The notes under the pieces: model-generated
What the model was told of the DNA's origin: nothing
Databases searched by the model: none
The model's input: the letters and a program-made list of their open reading frames with translations, nothing else
Assembly (NCBI RefSeq): GCF_000196875.2
Contig: NC_014532.2
Span: 1,488,001 to 1,552,000 of the forward strand
Origin: Halomonas elongata DSM 2581
GTDB lineage: Bacteria > Pseudomonadota > Gammaproteobacteria > Pseudomonadales > Halomonadaceae
Reading direction: 5' to 3'
DNA: 64,000 nucleotides
Program-made: the position numbers and the translations under genes
In this document: in pieces, positions 14,800-22,324 of the stretch
How positions within the stretch are numbered: position 1 is the first letter of the stretch
How the letters are laid out: every line of letters starts with the position of its first letter

Positions 14800-14942
14800 G
14801 GAGGCTCTGAATAAATGCCTGCGCATGCAAATCGCTGTGTCGCGCGGTACTCGAAAGCTCGCCTAACTATCAGTTATGTCTCGCTTTCTGTGCTCCGTGC
14901 TCCTTGAGCTTCACTATGCTCGGCGACTTATTCAGCATCTCC
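14800..14942. mobile_element. MITE-like 143-bp palindromic element A
   Basis: The ends GGAGGCTCTGAATAA (14800-14814) and, on the other strand, GGAGATGCTGAATAA (14942-14928) match at 12 of 15 positions. The centre is a hairpin, TAACT-ATC-AGTTA at 14864-14876, exactly midway. No coding potential, no clear target duplication. Sits between benE and its putative regulator, so benE transcription starting near the operators must cross it. Confidence 0.6.
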
Positions 14943-14950
14943 TGAATGGT

Positions 14951-15012
14951 TGTGCGTTATAGCGCACATTCTTGGCAAGTTCGGCAAGATAGCATCGTGC
15001 GTTATCGCGTAC
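14951..15012. promoter_or_regulatory. Two palindromic operator candidates between benE and the XRE gene
   Basis: TGTGCGTTATAGCGCACA at 14951-14968 has perfect 6-bp arms. GTGCGTTATCGCGTAC at 14997-15012 is a second copy with one arm change. Both share GTGCGTTAT. The second overlaps TACAAT (15010-15015), a possible -10 of the regulator gene. Likely bound by the adjacent XRE-cupin protein. Confidence 0.6.
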
Positions 15013-15088
15013 AATCCGCGGCAGGGCTCGTGGAGATCGCCGCGGGCGAGTCGAAGTTGCGAATGTCTCGGAGGAGGATCGGCGTCGC

Positions 15089-15664
15089 ATGGAGGATATT
15101 TCGCGACACATCGCCGCCACGCTCAGGGCGCTGCGCGAGCAGCGCGGCTGGAGCCTGGATCGCACGGCGCGGGAAACCGGCGTCAGCAAGGCCATGCTGG
15201 GGCAGATCGAGCGCGGCGAGTCGAGCCCCACGGTGGCCACCCTTTGGAAGCTCGCCAGCGGGTTTCGGGTATCATTTTCCGGCCTGCTGGGTGGCGGTTC
15301 GGCGCCGTCGGAGAGGGTGCGCCACGGCGCCGAGACCGTGTGGGGCGAGGATGCCGCCGGCATGCAGGTGGAGCCGTTGTTTCCCTTCGATCCGCTGCTG
15401 GGCTTCGAGCTGTTCGTGATCACCCTGGCACCGGGCGCGATCAGCGAGTCGGCGCCTCATGCGCCGGGCGTGGTGGAGCATCTGGTGGTGATCGAAGGGG
15501 CCCTCGAGATGCGCCTGGACGACGACTGGCAGCGCCTGGAAACGGGAGAGGGGCTGCGCTTCGCCGCCGATCGTCCCCACGCCTATCGCAATGCCGCCAC
15601 GACGCCGACCCGCTTTCACAATGTGATCCACTATCCGCGCGATATCGAGTCGCTCAACGACTGA
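15089..15664 (+). CDS. XRE-family regulator with C-terminal cupin sensor
   Basis: 191 aa. N-terminal helix-turn-helix, about 8-62: TLRALREQRGWSLDRTARET then GVSKAMLGQIERGESSPTVA. C-terminal cupin, about 110-185: LVVIEGALEMRLDDDW and ADRPHAYRNAATTPTRFHN. This is the HTH_3 plus cupin_2 type that usually senses a small acid or amine and controls a neighbouring transporter. Divergent from benE, with two dyads between them. The ATG at 15089 begins MEDISRHIAATL as in relatives. Its last 11 bp overlap the 3' end of the convergent amiD gene. Confidence 0.88.
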   Translation: MEDISRHIAATLRALREQRGWSLDRTARETGVSKAMLGQIERGESSPTVATLWKLASGFRVSFSGLLGGGSAPSERVRHGAETVWGEDAAGMQVEPLFPFDPLLGFELFVITLAPGAISESAPHAPGVVEHLVVIEGALEMRLDDDWQRLETGEGLRFAADRPHAYRNAATTPTRFHNVIHYPRDIESLND

Positions 15665-16538
15665 GCTCCGCTGCTTGCTCCTGCGATTCCAACCGGGCCA
15701 GGGCCTCGGGACGGTACTTCGCCAGCAGGGCCCACAAGCGGGCGGCGCTTTCGATATCGGGACGTCCGCGGTAATCGGCCGGACGGAAATGCATCTGGAA
15801 GGCGCGCAGCACGGCCCGGGTGCGCTCGTCGAGCCTGCCACTCGCGGGTAGCGTATAGCCCCATTCGGCCAGCGCCTGCTGGAAGGTGGTCAGGTCGGGC
15901 GGTCGCGTGGCGAAGCGTCGACGGTAATGGGCTACCTCGTCGGTATCGGGCCAGGCACCGATGCCTGCCTCGTGCAGCCGCTTCCAGGGAAAGGCCGGCC
16001 CCGGGTCGACCTTGCGTTCGGGGGCAACATCGGCATGGCCCAGGATGTCGTCGGGCGCGATGTCGTGGCGTGCCGCGATATCGCGGAGCAGGGCGATCAG
16101 GGTGTCGATCTGGGCGTCGGGATAGGGTGCCCAGCGCGGCTGGTCGGCACCGCGTTCGGGACCGGCATTGACGATCTCGATGCCGATGGAGGTGGCATTG
16201 AGACCGCTCTGGCCGCGCCAGTGACTGGCCCCGGCATGCCAGGCCCGCCGTGATTCGTCGACGAGCTGATAGACGCGCTGCTCGCCTTGCCGCGCCGGCA
16301 CCGGCAGCAGGTAATGGCTGCTCACCCGAGGGCCGGTCAGGATCGACAGCGACGTCGCCTCGTCCTCGTGGGTGTAATGGAGAATCAACTGGCTAACCCG
16401 GCTGTCATGGGCGGATGACGGGTGCCCGTGGTCGACGCGGTAGCCGTCGCGGGACTCCAGAGAGGTGCAGCCCGCCAGCAGCGCGCTCAACACAAGAGCG
16501 CTCAACGGCAGGGCTCCCAATCGCCAGTGTTTGGTCAT
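15654..16538 (-). CDS. amiD: AmiD-type N-acetylmuramoyl-L-alanine amidase lipoprotein
   Basis: 294 aa. Signal peptide with lipobox LSALLAGC near residues 17-24, so an outer-membrane lipoprotein is expected. Amidase_2 domain, about 45-190: QLILHYTHEDEATS (first zinc His), SSHYLLP, ATSIGIEIVNAG and ILGHADVAPERKVDPGPAFPW (last His and Asp). A C-terminal peptidoglycan-binding helix bundle follows (FQQALAEWGYTLPASGRLD). It cuts the amide bond between muramic acid and the stem peptide, for wall recycling; ampG at the left end serves the same pathway. The start MTKHWRL is chosen by the signal peptide. Confidence 0.9.
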   Translation of the reverse strand: MTKHWRLGALPLSALVLSALLAGCTSLESRDGYRVDHGHPSSAHDSRVSQLILHYTHEDEATSLSILTGPRVSSHYLLPVPARQGEQRVYQLVDESRRAWHAGASHWRGQSGLNATSIGIEIVNAGPERGADQPRWAPYPDAQIDTLIALLRDIAARHDIAPDDILGHADVAPERKVDPGPAFPWKRLHEAGIGAWPDTDEVAHYRRRFATRPPDLTTFQQALAEWGYTLPASGRLDERTRAVLRAFQMHFRPADYRGRPDIESAARLWALLAKYRPEALARLESQEQAAELSR

Positions 16539-16545
16539 CGTGACC

Positions 16546-17289
16546 TCATCCACCCCAGAACAGCGAACGCGCCAGCAGGCCGAGCACCAGGGTCAGGGAG
16601 ATGCTCAGCAGCGTGCCCAGCAGGACGTATTCGGTGAGCTTGCGGTCCTTGCGCTCGCGCAGGTCGCCATAGCGCAGCACCGACTTGGCGGTCAGCAGAA
16701 AGCCGACGGCGGCCAGTTCGTCCTGAAGCACCAGGGTCAGCACCAGCAGGCGTTCGAGAATGCCGATGCGGGCGCCGGCGGCGACCAGAGTGCCGGGGTC
16801 GACGACGTCCTGGCTCCAGGGGCGCAGGGCGAGCGCGATGGCCAGCGACATGGGGCGCGTGACCAGCAGGTAGGTGAGCAACAGGCCCAGGGTGTCGGGA
16901 TGGGTGAACCACGCCAGGGCGGCCGTCAGCGGAGCCGTGCCATCGACCCAGACCAGCCACAGGCCGAGCAGTATCAGCAGGTGCAGGGCCTGGTCGAGCA
17001 GGAACCAGTGCAGCTTGCCGGGGTCGAGGTGCGACTTGCCCAGATCGATCAGCCAGTGGCTCGCCGCCACCACCAGGGCGCCGGTCGCGGCGAAGACGGT
17101 GCTGGCCCCGGCCAGCAGCAGGACCAGCAGAATCAGTACGCCATGCAGGCCGGCATGCAGATAGAGCGATGCCGAGCGTGCCTTGTGCTGCTGGCGCGAG
17201 TCCACCCAGCGGCGAGGCTGCAGCAGGAAATCGCCGGCCAGATGCACCAGCAGCATGCCGAGCAGGGTGGCGGTGGTCGCGGCGCTCAT
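16546..17289 (-). CDS. DUF3307 membrane protein, partner of SatD
   Basis: 247 aa with about six to seven membrane segments. It starts LLGMLLVHLAGDFLLQPRRWV, the DUF3307 opening with conserved H...DF.LQ, followed by HAGLHGVLILLVLLL and ASHWLIDLGKSH. The C-terminal part has LTYLLVTRPMSLAIALALR. Function unknown. DUF3307 genes are regularly found next to SatD-type genes, and here its ATG overlaps the SatD stop by 4 bp (17286-17289), showing an operon. Confidence 0.8.
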   Translation of the reverse strand: MSAATTATLLGMLLVHLAGDFLLQPRRWVDSRQQHKARSASLYLHAGLHGVLILLVLLLAGASTVFAATGALVVAASHWLIDLGKSHLDPGKLHWFLLDQALHLLILLGLWLVWVDGTAPLTAALAWFTHPDTLGLLLTYLLVTRPMSLAIALALRPWSQDVVDPGTLVAAGARIGILERLLVLTLVLQDELAAVGFLLTAKSVLRYGDLRERKDRKLTEYVLLGTLLSISLTLVLGLLARSLFWGG

Positions 17290-17927
17290 GATGACGGGCC
17301 CTCCATGGCCAAGCGTGAACGAAAGAAGGCCAGAGTGTCGGCCAGCAGCGTCCAGCGTGCGGTACGCAGACGCTTGTGGACGCTGGGTTGGCGGATGCCC
17401 AGGCGTTCGGCCAGTGCCTGCTGCGATTCGTCGTGCCAGAGCCGCAGGTGAATGATTTCGGCGGCGTGCCGGGACCAGCCCTCGATCAATTCGTCGACGT
17501 AGCGGATCAGCAGGTCGAGACCGGCATCCTCGGGCGCATCGACCAGCGAGAGGGCGAGGTGGGCATCGTCGTCCAGGGCATCGAGGCACTGGCCCGAGGT
17601 CACGAAGACCGGGCCGTCGGCGGCCGCCAGGGCCGTGTCGGGCTGCCAGGTGTCCTGACCGACCGCGACGGCGACGCGAGCGTCCCAGCGGCGCGTCTCG
17701 CCGTGCATGATGAGATAGGCGCGCAGTGCCACGGCGATCTCCAGGGCGGCTTCGGCGTGCGGCACGGCAAGCTGGAAACCGTCGCCGCGAAAGCGCTCAT
17801 AGCGGCCGCCGTGGTGCGAGGCCAGGTGGTCGAGGGCGTCGTCGAGCACGCCATGCAGGTGCTGACTGTCGGCGATGCGGCGTGAATCGATGATATCGCC
17901 CGTGAGGACGGCTATGGGTTGCGTCAT
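17286..17927 (-). CDS. SatD-family protein with C-terminal helix-turn-helix
   Basis: 213 aa. The N-terminal half (IAVLTGDIIDSRRIAD, FRGDGFQLAVPH, VAVAVGQDTW) looks like the cyclase-like SatD fold. The C-terminal part LRLWHDESQQALAERLGIRQ followed by PSVHKRLRTARWTLL is a clear helix-turn-helix of the sigma-factor/MarR-like type. SatD was named from streptococcal acid tolerance genes; its role is unknown. First gene of the SatD-DUF3307 operon. Just upstream lie three evenly spaced dyads that this protein may bind, so autoregulation is likely. Confidence 0.8.
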   Translation of the reverse strand: MTQPIAVLTGDIIDSRRIADSQHLHGVLDDALDHLASHHGGRYERFRGDGFQLAVPHAEAALEIAVALRAYLIMHGETRRWDARVAVAVGQDTWQPDTALAAADGPVFVTSGQCLDALDDDAHLALSLVDAPEDAGLDLLIRYVDELIEGWSRHAAEIIHLRLWHDESQQALAERLGIRQPSVHKRLRTARWTLLADTLAFFRSRLAMEGPSS

Positions 17928-17936
17928 GGGTGGAGT

Positions 17937-18012
17937 ATAGCCAATAAACGCTATTTTTCCACTTTATAGCTCAAAAAGGCTATATTCTTATTTTATAGCC
18001 ATAAAGGGCTAT
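17937..18012. promoter_or_regulatory. Three operator-like dyads at exact 29-bp spacing before the SatD gene
   Basis: ATAGCCAATAAACGCTAT (17937-17954), ATAGCTCAAAAAGGCTAT (17966-17983) and ATAGCCATAAAGGGCTAT (17995-18012). Each is ATAGC-N8-GCTAT and the starts are 29 bp apart. AT-rich tracts separate them. They end 10 bp from the SatD start codon. Confidence 0.75.
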
Positions 18013-18025
18013 TAACGGTCGTCAG

Positions 18026-19204
18026 TCAACGAGCCAGTTCCGTCATGGCGTCTTCCAGCCCGCTCAGCGTCATGGGGTACATGCGATCCTCGATCAATTC
18101 GCGGATCAATTGGGTGGAGTGGGTGAACTCCCAGAAACGATGCGGCATGGGATTGAGCCAGACGAGCTTGGGAAAGGCCTGGACCAGTCGCGACAGCCAT
18201 ACCGCGCCGGCTTCCTCGTTGAAATGCTCGACACTGCCTCCCGGATGGGTGATCTCGTAGGGCGACATGGCGGCGTCGCCGACGATCACCACCTGATAGT
18301 CGGCGCCGTAGGTGTTGAGGATGTCCCGGGTGGGCATGCGTTCGCGAACACGCCTGGCGTTGTCCCGCCACAGCCCTTCGTAAGGGCAGTTGTGGAAATA
18401 GAAGTGCTCGAGGTGCTTGAACTCGGCGCGGGCGGCGGAGAACAGTGTCTCGCAGGTACGGATGTGATCGTCCATGGAACCGCCGACATCGAGCAGCAGC
18501 AGGACCTTCACGGCATTGCGGCGCTCGGGGCGCATTTGGACATTGAGCAGGCCACCATCCCGGGCGGTGGCGCGGATGGTGGCGTCGACATCGAATTCCG
18601 CCGCCGCACCCTGGCGGGCGAAGCGACGCAGGCGGCGCAATGCCATCTTGATATTGCGGGTACCGAGCTCGCGGTCGGCATCGTAGTCGCGAAAGCGCCG
18701 TTCGTCCCAGACCTTCGCCGCCCGGCGATGCCGCGAACCATCCTGGCCGATGCGAATGCCCTCGGGGTTGTAGCCGTAAGCGCCGAAGGGACTGGTGCCG
18801 CCGGTGCCGATCCACTTGTTGCCGCCGGCATGGCGTTCCTGCTGCTCTTCGAGTCGGCGCTTGAAGGTCTCGATCAATGACTCGAGTCCGCCCAGCGATT
18901 CGATCCGCGCCTTCTCCTCCTCGCTGAGCTGCTTTTCGAATTCGCGACGCAGCCAGTCATCGGGAATCAGCGCCTCGATGCCTGCGTCCAGGTCCTCCAG
19001 ACCCTCGAACCAGGCGGAAAACGCCCGGTCGAAGCGATCGAAATGGCGCTCGTCCTTGATTAGCACGGTGCGGGCCAGGTGGTAGAACTCCTGGAGGTCG
19101 GCAAAAACCACGCCTTGCTCGACCGCCGCGTGCAGGTCGAGCAACTCGCGCAGCGACACCGGGACCTCGAAGCGCCGCAGGGTCTCGAACAAACCGATGA
19201 ACAT
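18026..19204 (-). CDS. VWA-domain protein (CoxE-like), partner of the MoxR ATPase
   Basis: 392 aa. A helical N-terminal half is followed by a von Willebrand factor A domain from about 235: VKVLLLLDVGGSMDDHIRTC carries the D-x-G-x-S metal-ion site (DVGGS here, where DxSxS is usual). A later acidic site is in YQVVIVGDAAMSPYEI. Such proteins work with MoxR-type AAA+ ATPases as metal-insertion or complex-maturation chaperones. The MoxR gene lies directly upstream, 6 bp apart, on the same strand. Confidence 0.87.
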   Translation of the reverse strand: MFIGLFETLRRFEVPVSLRELLDLHAAVEQGVVFADLQEFYHLARTVLIKDERHFDRFDRAFSAWFEGLEDLDAGIEALIPDDWLRREFEKQLSEEEKARIESLGGLESLIETFKRRLEEQQERHAGGNKWIGTGGTSPFGAYGYNPEGIRIGQDGSRHRRAAKVWDERRFRDYDADRELGTRNIKMALRRLRRFARQGAAAEFDVDATIRATARDGGLLNVQMRPERRNAVKVLLLLDVGGSMDDHIRTCETLFSAARAEFKHLEHFYFHNCPYEGLWRDNARRVRERMPTRDILNTYGADYQVVIVGDAAMSPYEITHPGGSVEHFNEEAGAVWLSRLVQAFPKLVWLNPMPHRFWEFTHSTQLIRELIEDRMYPMTLSGLEDAMTELAR

Positions 19205-19210
19205 GGCGGA

Positions 19211-20056
19211 TCAGCGCCTTTGCCGACGCATCATGAAGGCCAGCCGCTCGAGCAGCTGGGTATCCTGCTCGTTCTTGACCAGGGCGCCGGCCAGCGGGGG
19301 AAGGGCGCGCGCAGGGTCGCGTTGGTAGAGCGCTTCCTGGGCCAGTTCGTCGGCCATCAGCAGCTTAAGCCAGTCGACCAGCTCGGAGGTGGAGGGCTTC
19401 TTCTTGAGCCCCGGGGCCTCGCGCAGCTCGAAGAACACCTCCAGGGCCTGGCCGACGAGGCGTGGCGCGATCTCGGGGAAGTGCACGTCGACGATGTCCT
19501 GCATCGTCTGCTTGTCGGGAAAGTCGATGTAATGGAAGAAGCAGCGACGCAGGAAGGCGTCGGGCAGTTCCTTCTCGTTGTTGGACGTGATCACCACCAC
19601 CGGGCGATGACGGGCACGAATGGTCTCGCCGGTTTCATAGACGTGGAACTCCATGCGGTCGAGTTCCTGGAGCAGGTCGTTGGGGAACTCGATGTCGGCC
19701 TTGTCGATCTCGTCGATCAGCAGAACCACCCGCTCGTCGCTGGTGAAGGCTTCCCACAGCTTGCCGGGATGCAGGTAGTTGGCCACGTTCTCCACGCCTT
19801 CGATGCCCAGTTGCGAATCCCGCAGCCGGCTGACGGCGTCGTATTCGTAGAGCCCCTGGGCGGCCTTGGTGGTCGACTTGATGTGCCAGGTGATCAGTCG
19901 CGTATCCAGTGATGCTGCCAGTTCCTCGGCCAGCAGCGTCTTGCCGGTGCCCGGTTCGCCCTTGATCAGCAGGGGGCGCTGCAGGGTGACGGCGGCGTTG
20001 ACCGCCTGCTTCAAGGCCTCGGTGGCCACATAGGTCGAGCTGCTGTCGAATGCCAT
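19211..20056 (-). CDS. MoxR-type AAA+ ATPase
   Basis: 281 aa from MAFDSSSTYVATEAL; an upstream in-frame start would add 20 unrelated residues. Walker A PLLIKGEPGTGKTLLAEELA (about 29-48), Walker B VVLLIDEIDKADIEFPNDLL, and the sensor-1 region RPVVVITSNNEKELPDAFLR. The following segment ends at FPDKQTMQDIVDVHFP. MoxR proteins act on partner complexes through a VWA protein; the partner is the next gene. Target of the pair unknown. Confidence 0.9.
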   Translation of the reverse strand: MAFDSSSTYVATEALKQAVNAAVTLQRPLLIKGEPGTGKTLLAEELAASLDTRLITWHIKSTTKAAQGLYEYDAVSRLRDSQLGIEGVENVANYLHPGKLWEAFTSDERVVLLIDEIDKADIEFPNDLLQELDRMEFHVYETGETIRARHRPVVVITSNNEKELPDAFLRRCFFHYIDFPDKQTMQDIVDVHFPEIAPRLVGQALEVFFELREAPGLKKKPSTSELVDWLKLLMADELAQEALYQRDPARALPPLAGALVKNEQDTQLLERLAFMMRRQRR

Positions 20057-20124
20057 GAATCGCCTCGTGTATGTATTCAAACGAGTGTACGTAAGGCTGC
20101 CTGCGCCGACAATCACCCGCGGTG

Positions 20125-21006
20125 TCAGGCTTGGCGATAGGTCTCGACCAGCGTGGCCGGATCGCTCTCGCCGTGGCCATGGGCGGCATGGGCCCGCATC
20201 AACTGGGCGGCCAGGCCGCTCATTGGCGTGGCGCTGAGGGTGCGGCCGCCCTGGGTCACGGCCATGTCCAGGTCCTTGAGCAGGGTACGCAGGTGCCAGG
20301 GCGGCGACGCGAAGTCGCTGGCGGCCATGCGCGGGGCGAGGATGCGCAGCGGCGTGGAGTCGGCGAAGCCGCCGGCCAGGGCTTCGGTGAGCCGCGAGGC
20401 ATCGACGCCGCTGGTCTCAGCCAGGGCCACGGCTTCGGCAATCACCGCCGCCTGACAGCCGACGATCATCTGGTTGCAGAGCTTGGTCACCTGGCCGCTG
20501 CCCACCGGGCCCATGTGCGTGATGCGCGCGGCGAGCGGTTCGAGCAGGGGGCGGGCGGCGTCAATGTCGTGGTTCTCCCCGCCGCACATGATGGCGAGCG
20601 TGCCGGCCTCGGCACCGACCACACCGCCGGAGACGGGAGCATCCACCCAGCGCATTCCTCGGCGTTTGGCGAGTGTCGCGGCCATGTGCCGGGTGGCGTC
20701 GGGGTCGCTGCTGGACAGGTCGATCACCAGCTGACCCTGCCGCCCATGCTCGGCCAGGCCATCGGGACCGAACACGAGCTCCTGCACGACCTCGGTGTTG
20801 GCCAGGCACAACATGATCACATCGACGCTCTGGATCAGCGAGGCGACGTCGTCGGCAAGCCGTGCGCTGCTGTCGGCAGCCACGGCGGCGGCTTTCTCGG
20901 GCGAGCGGTTCCAGAGGGTGACATCGAAGCCGGCGTCGCTCAGGCGCCGTGACATGGGATCGCCCATCAGGCCGATACCGATGAAACCGAGGCGGGAGTG
21001 GGGCAT
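20125..21006 (-). CDS. 3-hydroxyisobutyrate dehydrogenase-family NAD(P)-dependent enzyme
   Basis: 293 aa beta-hydroxyacid dehydrogenase. N-terminal Rossmann motif LGFIGIGLMGDPMSRRLSDA, substrate-binding DLSSSDPDATRHMA and WVDAPVSGGVVGAEAGTLAI, then GSGQVTKLCNQMIVGCQ with the catalytic Lys. Members oxidise 3-hydroxyisobutyrate, tartronate semialdehyde (reverse), or similar acids; the exact substrate cannot be told. Alone on its strand here, 68 bp downstream of MoxR's start. Confidence 0.87.
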   Translation of the reverse strand: MPHSRLGFIGIGLMGDPMSRRLSDAGFDVTLWNRSPEKAAAVAADSSARLADDVASLIQSVDVIMLCLANTEVVQELVFGPDGLAEHGRQGQLVIDLSSSDPDATRHMAATLAKRRGMRWVDAPVSGGVVGAEAGTLAIMCGGENHDIDAARPLLEPLAARITHMGPVGSGQVTKLCNQMIVGCQAAVIAEAVALAETSGVDASRLTEALAGGFADSTPLRILAPRMAASDFASPPWHLRTLLKDLDMAVTQGGRTLSATPMSGLAAQLMRAHAAHGHGESDPATLVETYRQA

Positions 21007-21492
21007 GGGAAAAGACTCCGTTGTGGCGTTTCCGATGCCTAGAATGCTTCATGGAATCCATTTCCATCAAATCGTATGAGCATCGCGAATCGAGTACGTG
21101 CAACCAAGGTCGGATTGTCGCGGCGTGTCGAATGACGTTTCATGAGCGCAAACAACGAGATCACGACAGGCATGTCGGTGGACCTCGGGGGCCCAACAAA
21201 AAAAATGTCCCCCGAAGGGGACAAGTGGAGCACGCCAGCTCACGTCCTTTGCTATCCGAAAATCATGCCTGTATAAAAAAAGTAGAACAAAAACAAAAAG
21301 TTGAGGATTTCGTCATGCGGCGGCCCATTTCTTGGGCCGCCGCTTTCATGTCGGGCTGCACCAGTTGGTTACCGTCGAGCGTCTGCATGCCTCATGGCAG
21401 GGCAGTTGAACCGGCGTCGCCTTTCCGGCTTAACGGCGATAGTCTTGATATGTTCTCCCCATCGTCGTCACAGTGACAAGGAGCCCGTCATC
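21007..21492. other. 486-bp intergenic stretch
   Basis: No protein gene seen. It contains the minus-strand terminator and candidate RNA described at 21198-21263, an A-rich tract around 21271-21300, and a second GC-rich hairpin, 21317-21327 with 21333-21343 (11 bp, 5-nt loop) followed by only TTT, which would be a weak plus-strand terminator. The last 60 bp must hold the promoter of the LysE gene. Confidence 0.5.
21198..21263 (-). ncRNA. Candidate small RNA with its own terminator (minus strand)
   Basis: Read on the minus strand, TGTCCCC-TTCG-GGGGACA (21223-21206) is a tight hairpin with a UUCG loop, followed by eight T (21205-21198): a textbook intrinsic terminator. No minus-strand gene lies upstream for it to end. 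A possible promoter (TATACA at 21275-21270, TTGTTT or TTTTGT 15-17 nt before it) would give a transcript of about 65 nt. The terminator is solid; the RNA is a guess. Confidence 0.35.
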
Positions 21493-22131
21493 ATGCTGAC
21501 CTATTCGCTGGCCCATTGGATGACCTTCCTCTCCGCCGCGGTTCTGCTGAATCTGTCGCCGGGCCCTGATATGGCGTTCATTCTCGGACAGACTGCCAGG
21601 CACGGTCGGCGTGGCGGTGTCGCCGCCATGTTCGGGGTCTGGAGCGGTGCCGCGCTGCATGTGGGCATGGCGGCGTTGGGACTCTCGGCAGTGCTTGCCA
21701 CCTCGGCACTGGCGTTCTCGCTGGTGAAATGGATCGGCGCGGCCTACCTGGTGTGGCTGGGGCTGCAGATCCTGTTGCGTCGCGGGGCCGAAGCGGCATC
21801 CAGCGTCAGCGTGCCGAGCACGCCTCGTTCAGGGGCCATCTTCCGTCAGGGCATCCTGGTGTCGGCACTCAACCCCAAGGTGGCGATATTCTTCCTGGCT
21901 TTTCTGCCCCAGTTCGTGGTGCCCGGGGCCGGTCCCGCCGCCCTGCAACTGGCCCTGCACGGCGCCCTGATCATCCTGGTGGCGGCAGTGATCGAGCCGC
22001 CGCTGGTGTTCCTCGGCGCTCGGCTGGCGCGTGCCATGAGCGGCCATCGGCGACTCGGCGCCTGGCTGGAGAAGGGGCTGGGTGGCCTGTTCGTGCTGTT
22101 GGGGGTGAAGTTGGCGCTGAGCGAGCGCTAG
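21493..22131 (+). CDS. LysE-family amino acid exporter
   Basis: 212 aa inner-membrane protein with about six helices. The opening WMTFLSAAVLLNLSPGPDMA and the repeats FGVWSGAALHVGMAALGLSA, GILVSALNPKVAIFFLAFLP are the LysE/RhtB signatures (NLSPGPD and NPK). These proteins export amino acids or homoserine lactone-like compounds; substrate not readable. ATG 21493 follows AAGGAGCCCGTCATC; a longer in-frame start has no membrane character. Followed immediately by a palindromic element. Confidence 0.87.
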   Translation: MLTYSLAHWMTFLSAAVLLNLSPGPDMAFILGQTARHGRRGGVAAMFGVWSGAALHVGMAALGLSAVLATSALAFSLVKWIGAAYLVWLGLQILLRRGAEAASSVSVPSTPRSGAIFRQGILVSALNPKVAIFFLAFLPQFVVPGAGPAALQLALHGALIILVAAVIEPPLVFLGARLARAMSGHRRLGAWLEKGLGGLFVLLGVKLALSER

Positions 22132-22132
22132 G

Positions 22133-22275
22133 GGGAAACGCTGATTTATTGCTGCGCTCGATATCTTGGCTGCTGGCGGTACTCAATATCCTCATTTACT
22201 GGCGTGTAAACTCCGGTATCTCCGTTCCGGCAGCAGCCAACCTATCTTCGCTCGCAACATAAATCAGCGCTTCCC
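22133..22275. mobile_element. MITE-like 143-bp palindromic element B
   Basis: Ends GGGAAACGCTGATTTAT (22133-22149) and, on the other strand, GGGAAGCGCTGATTTAT (22275-22259): 16 of 17 match. The centre carries TTTAC (22195) and GTAAA (22206). Partial pairing continues along the whole length (GGCTGCTG against CAGCAGCC). Sits between the convergent lysE-type and yejK genes. Same length and plan as element A. Confidence 0.65.
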
Positions 22276-22324
22276 AAGAGAGTGGCCGCTTGGCGTCGCA
22301 ATGAATAACGCCATTGGCCCGTTG

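Noticed and set aside
13453..14814. Long plus-strand frame opposite benE
   Set aside because: Its composition (Gly, Gln, Arg rich without domains) is that of an antisense shadow; benE on the minus strand has clear membrane helices and family motifs.
21317..21343. GC-rich hairpin as a strong intrinsic terminator
   Set aside because: It is followed by only three T on the plus strand and none on the minus strand, so I mention it only in the intergenic entry.
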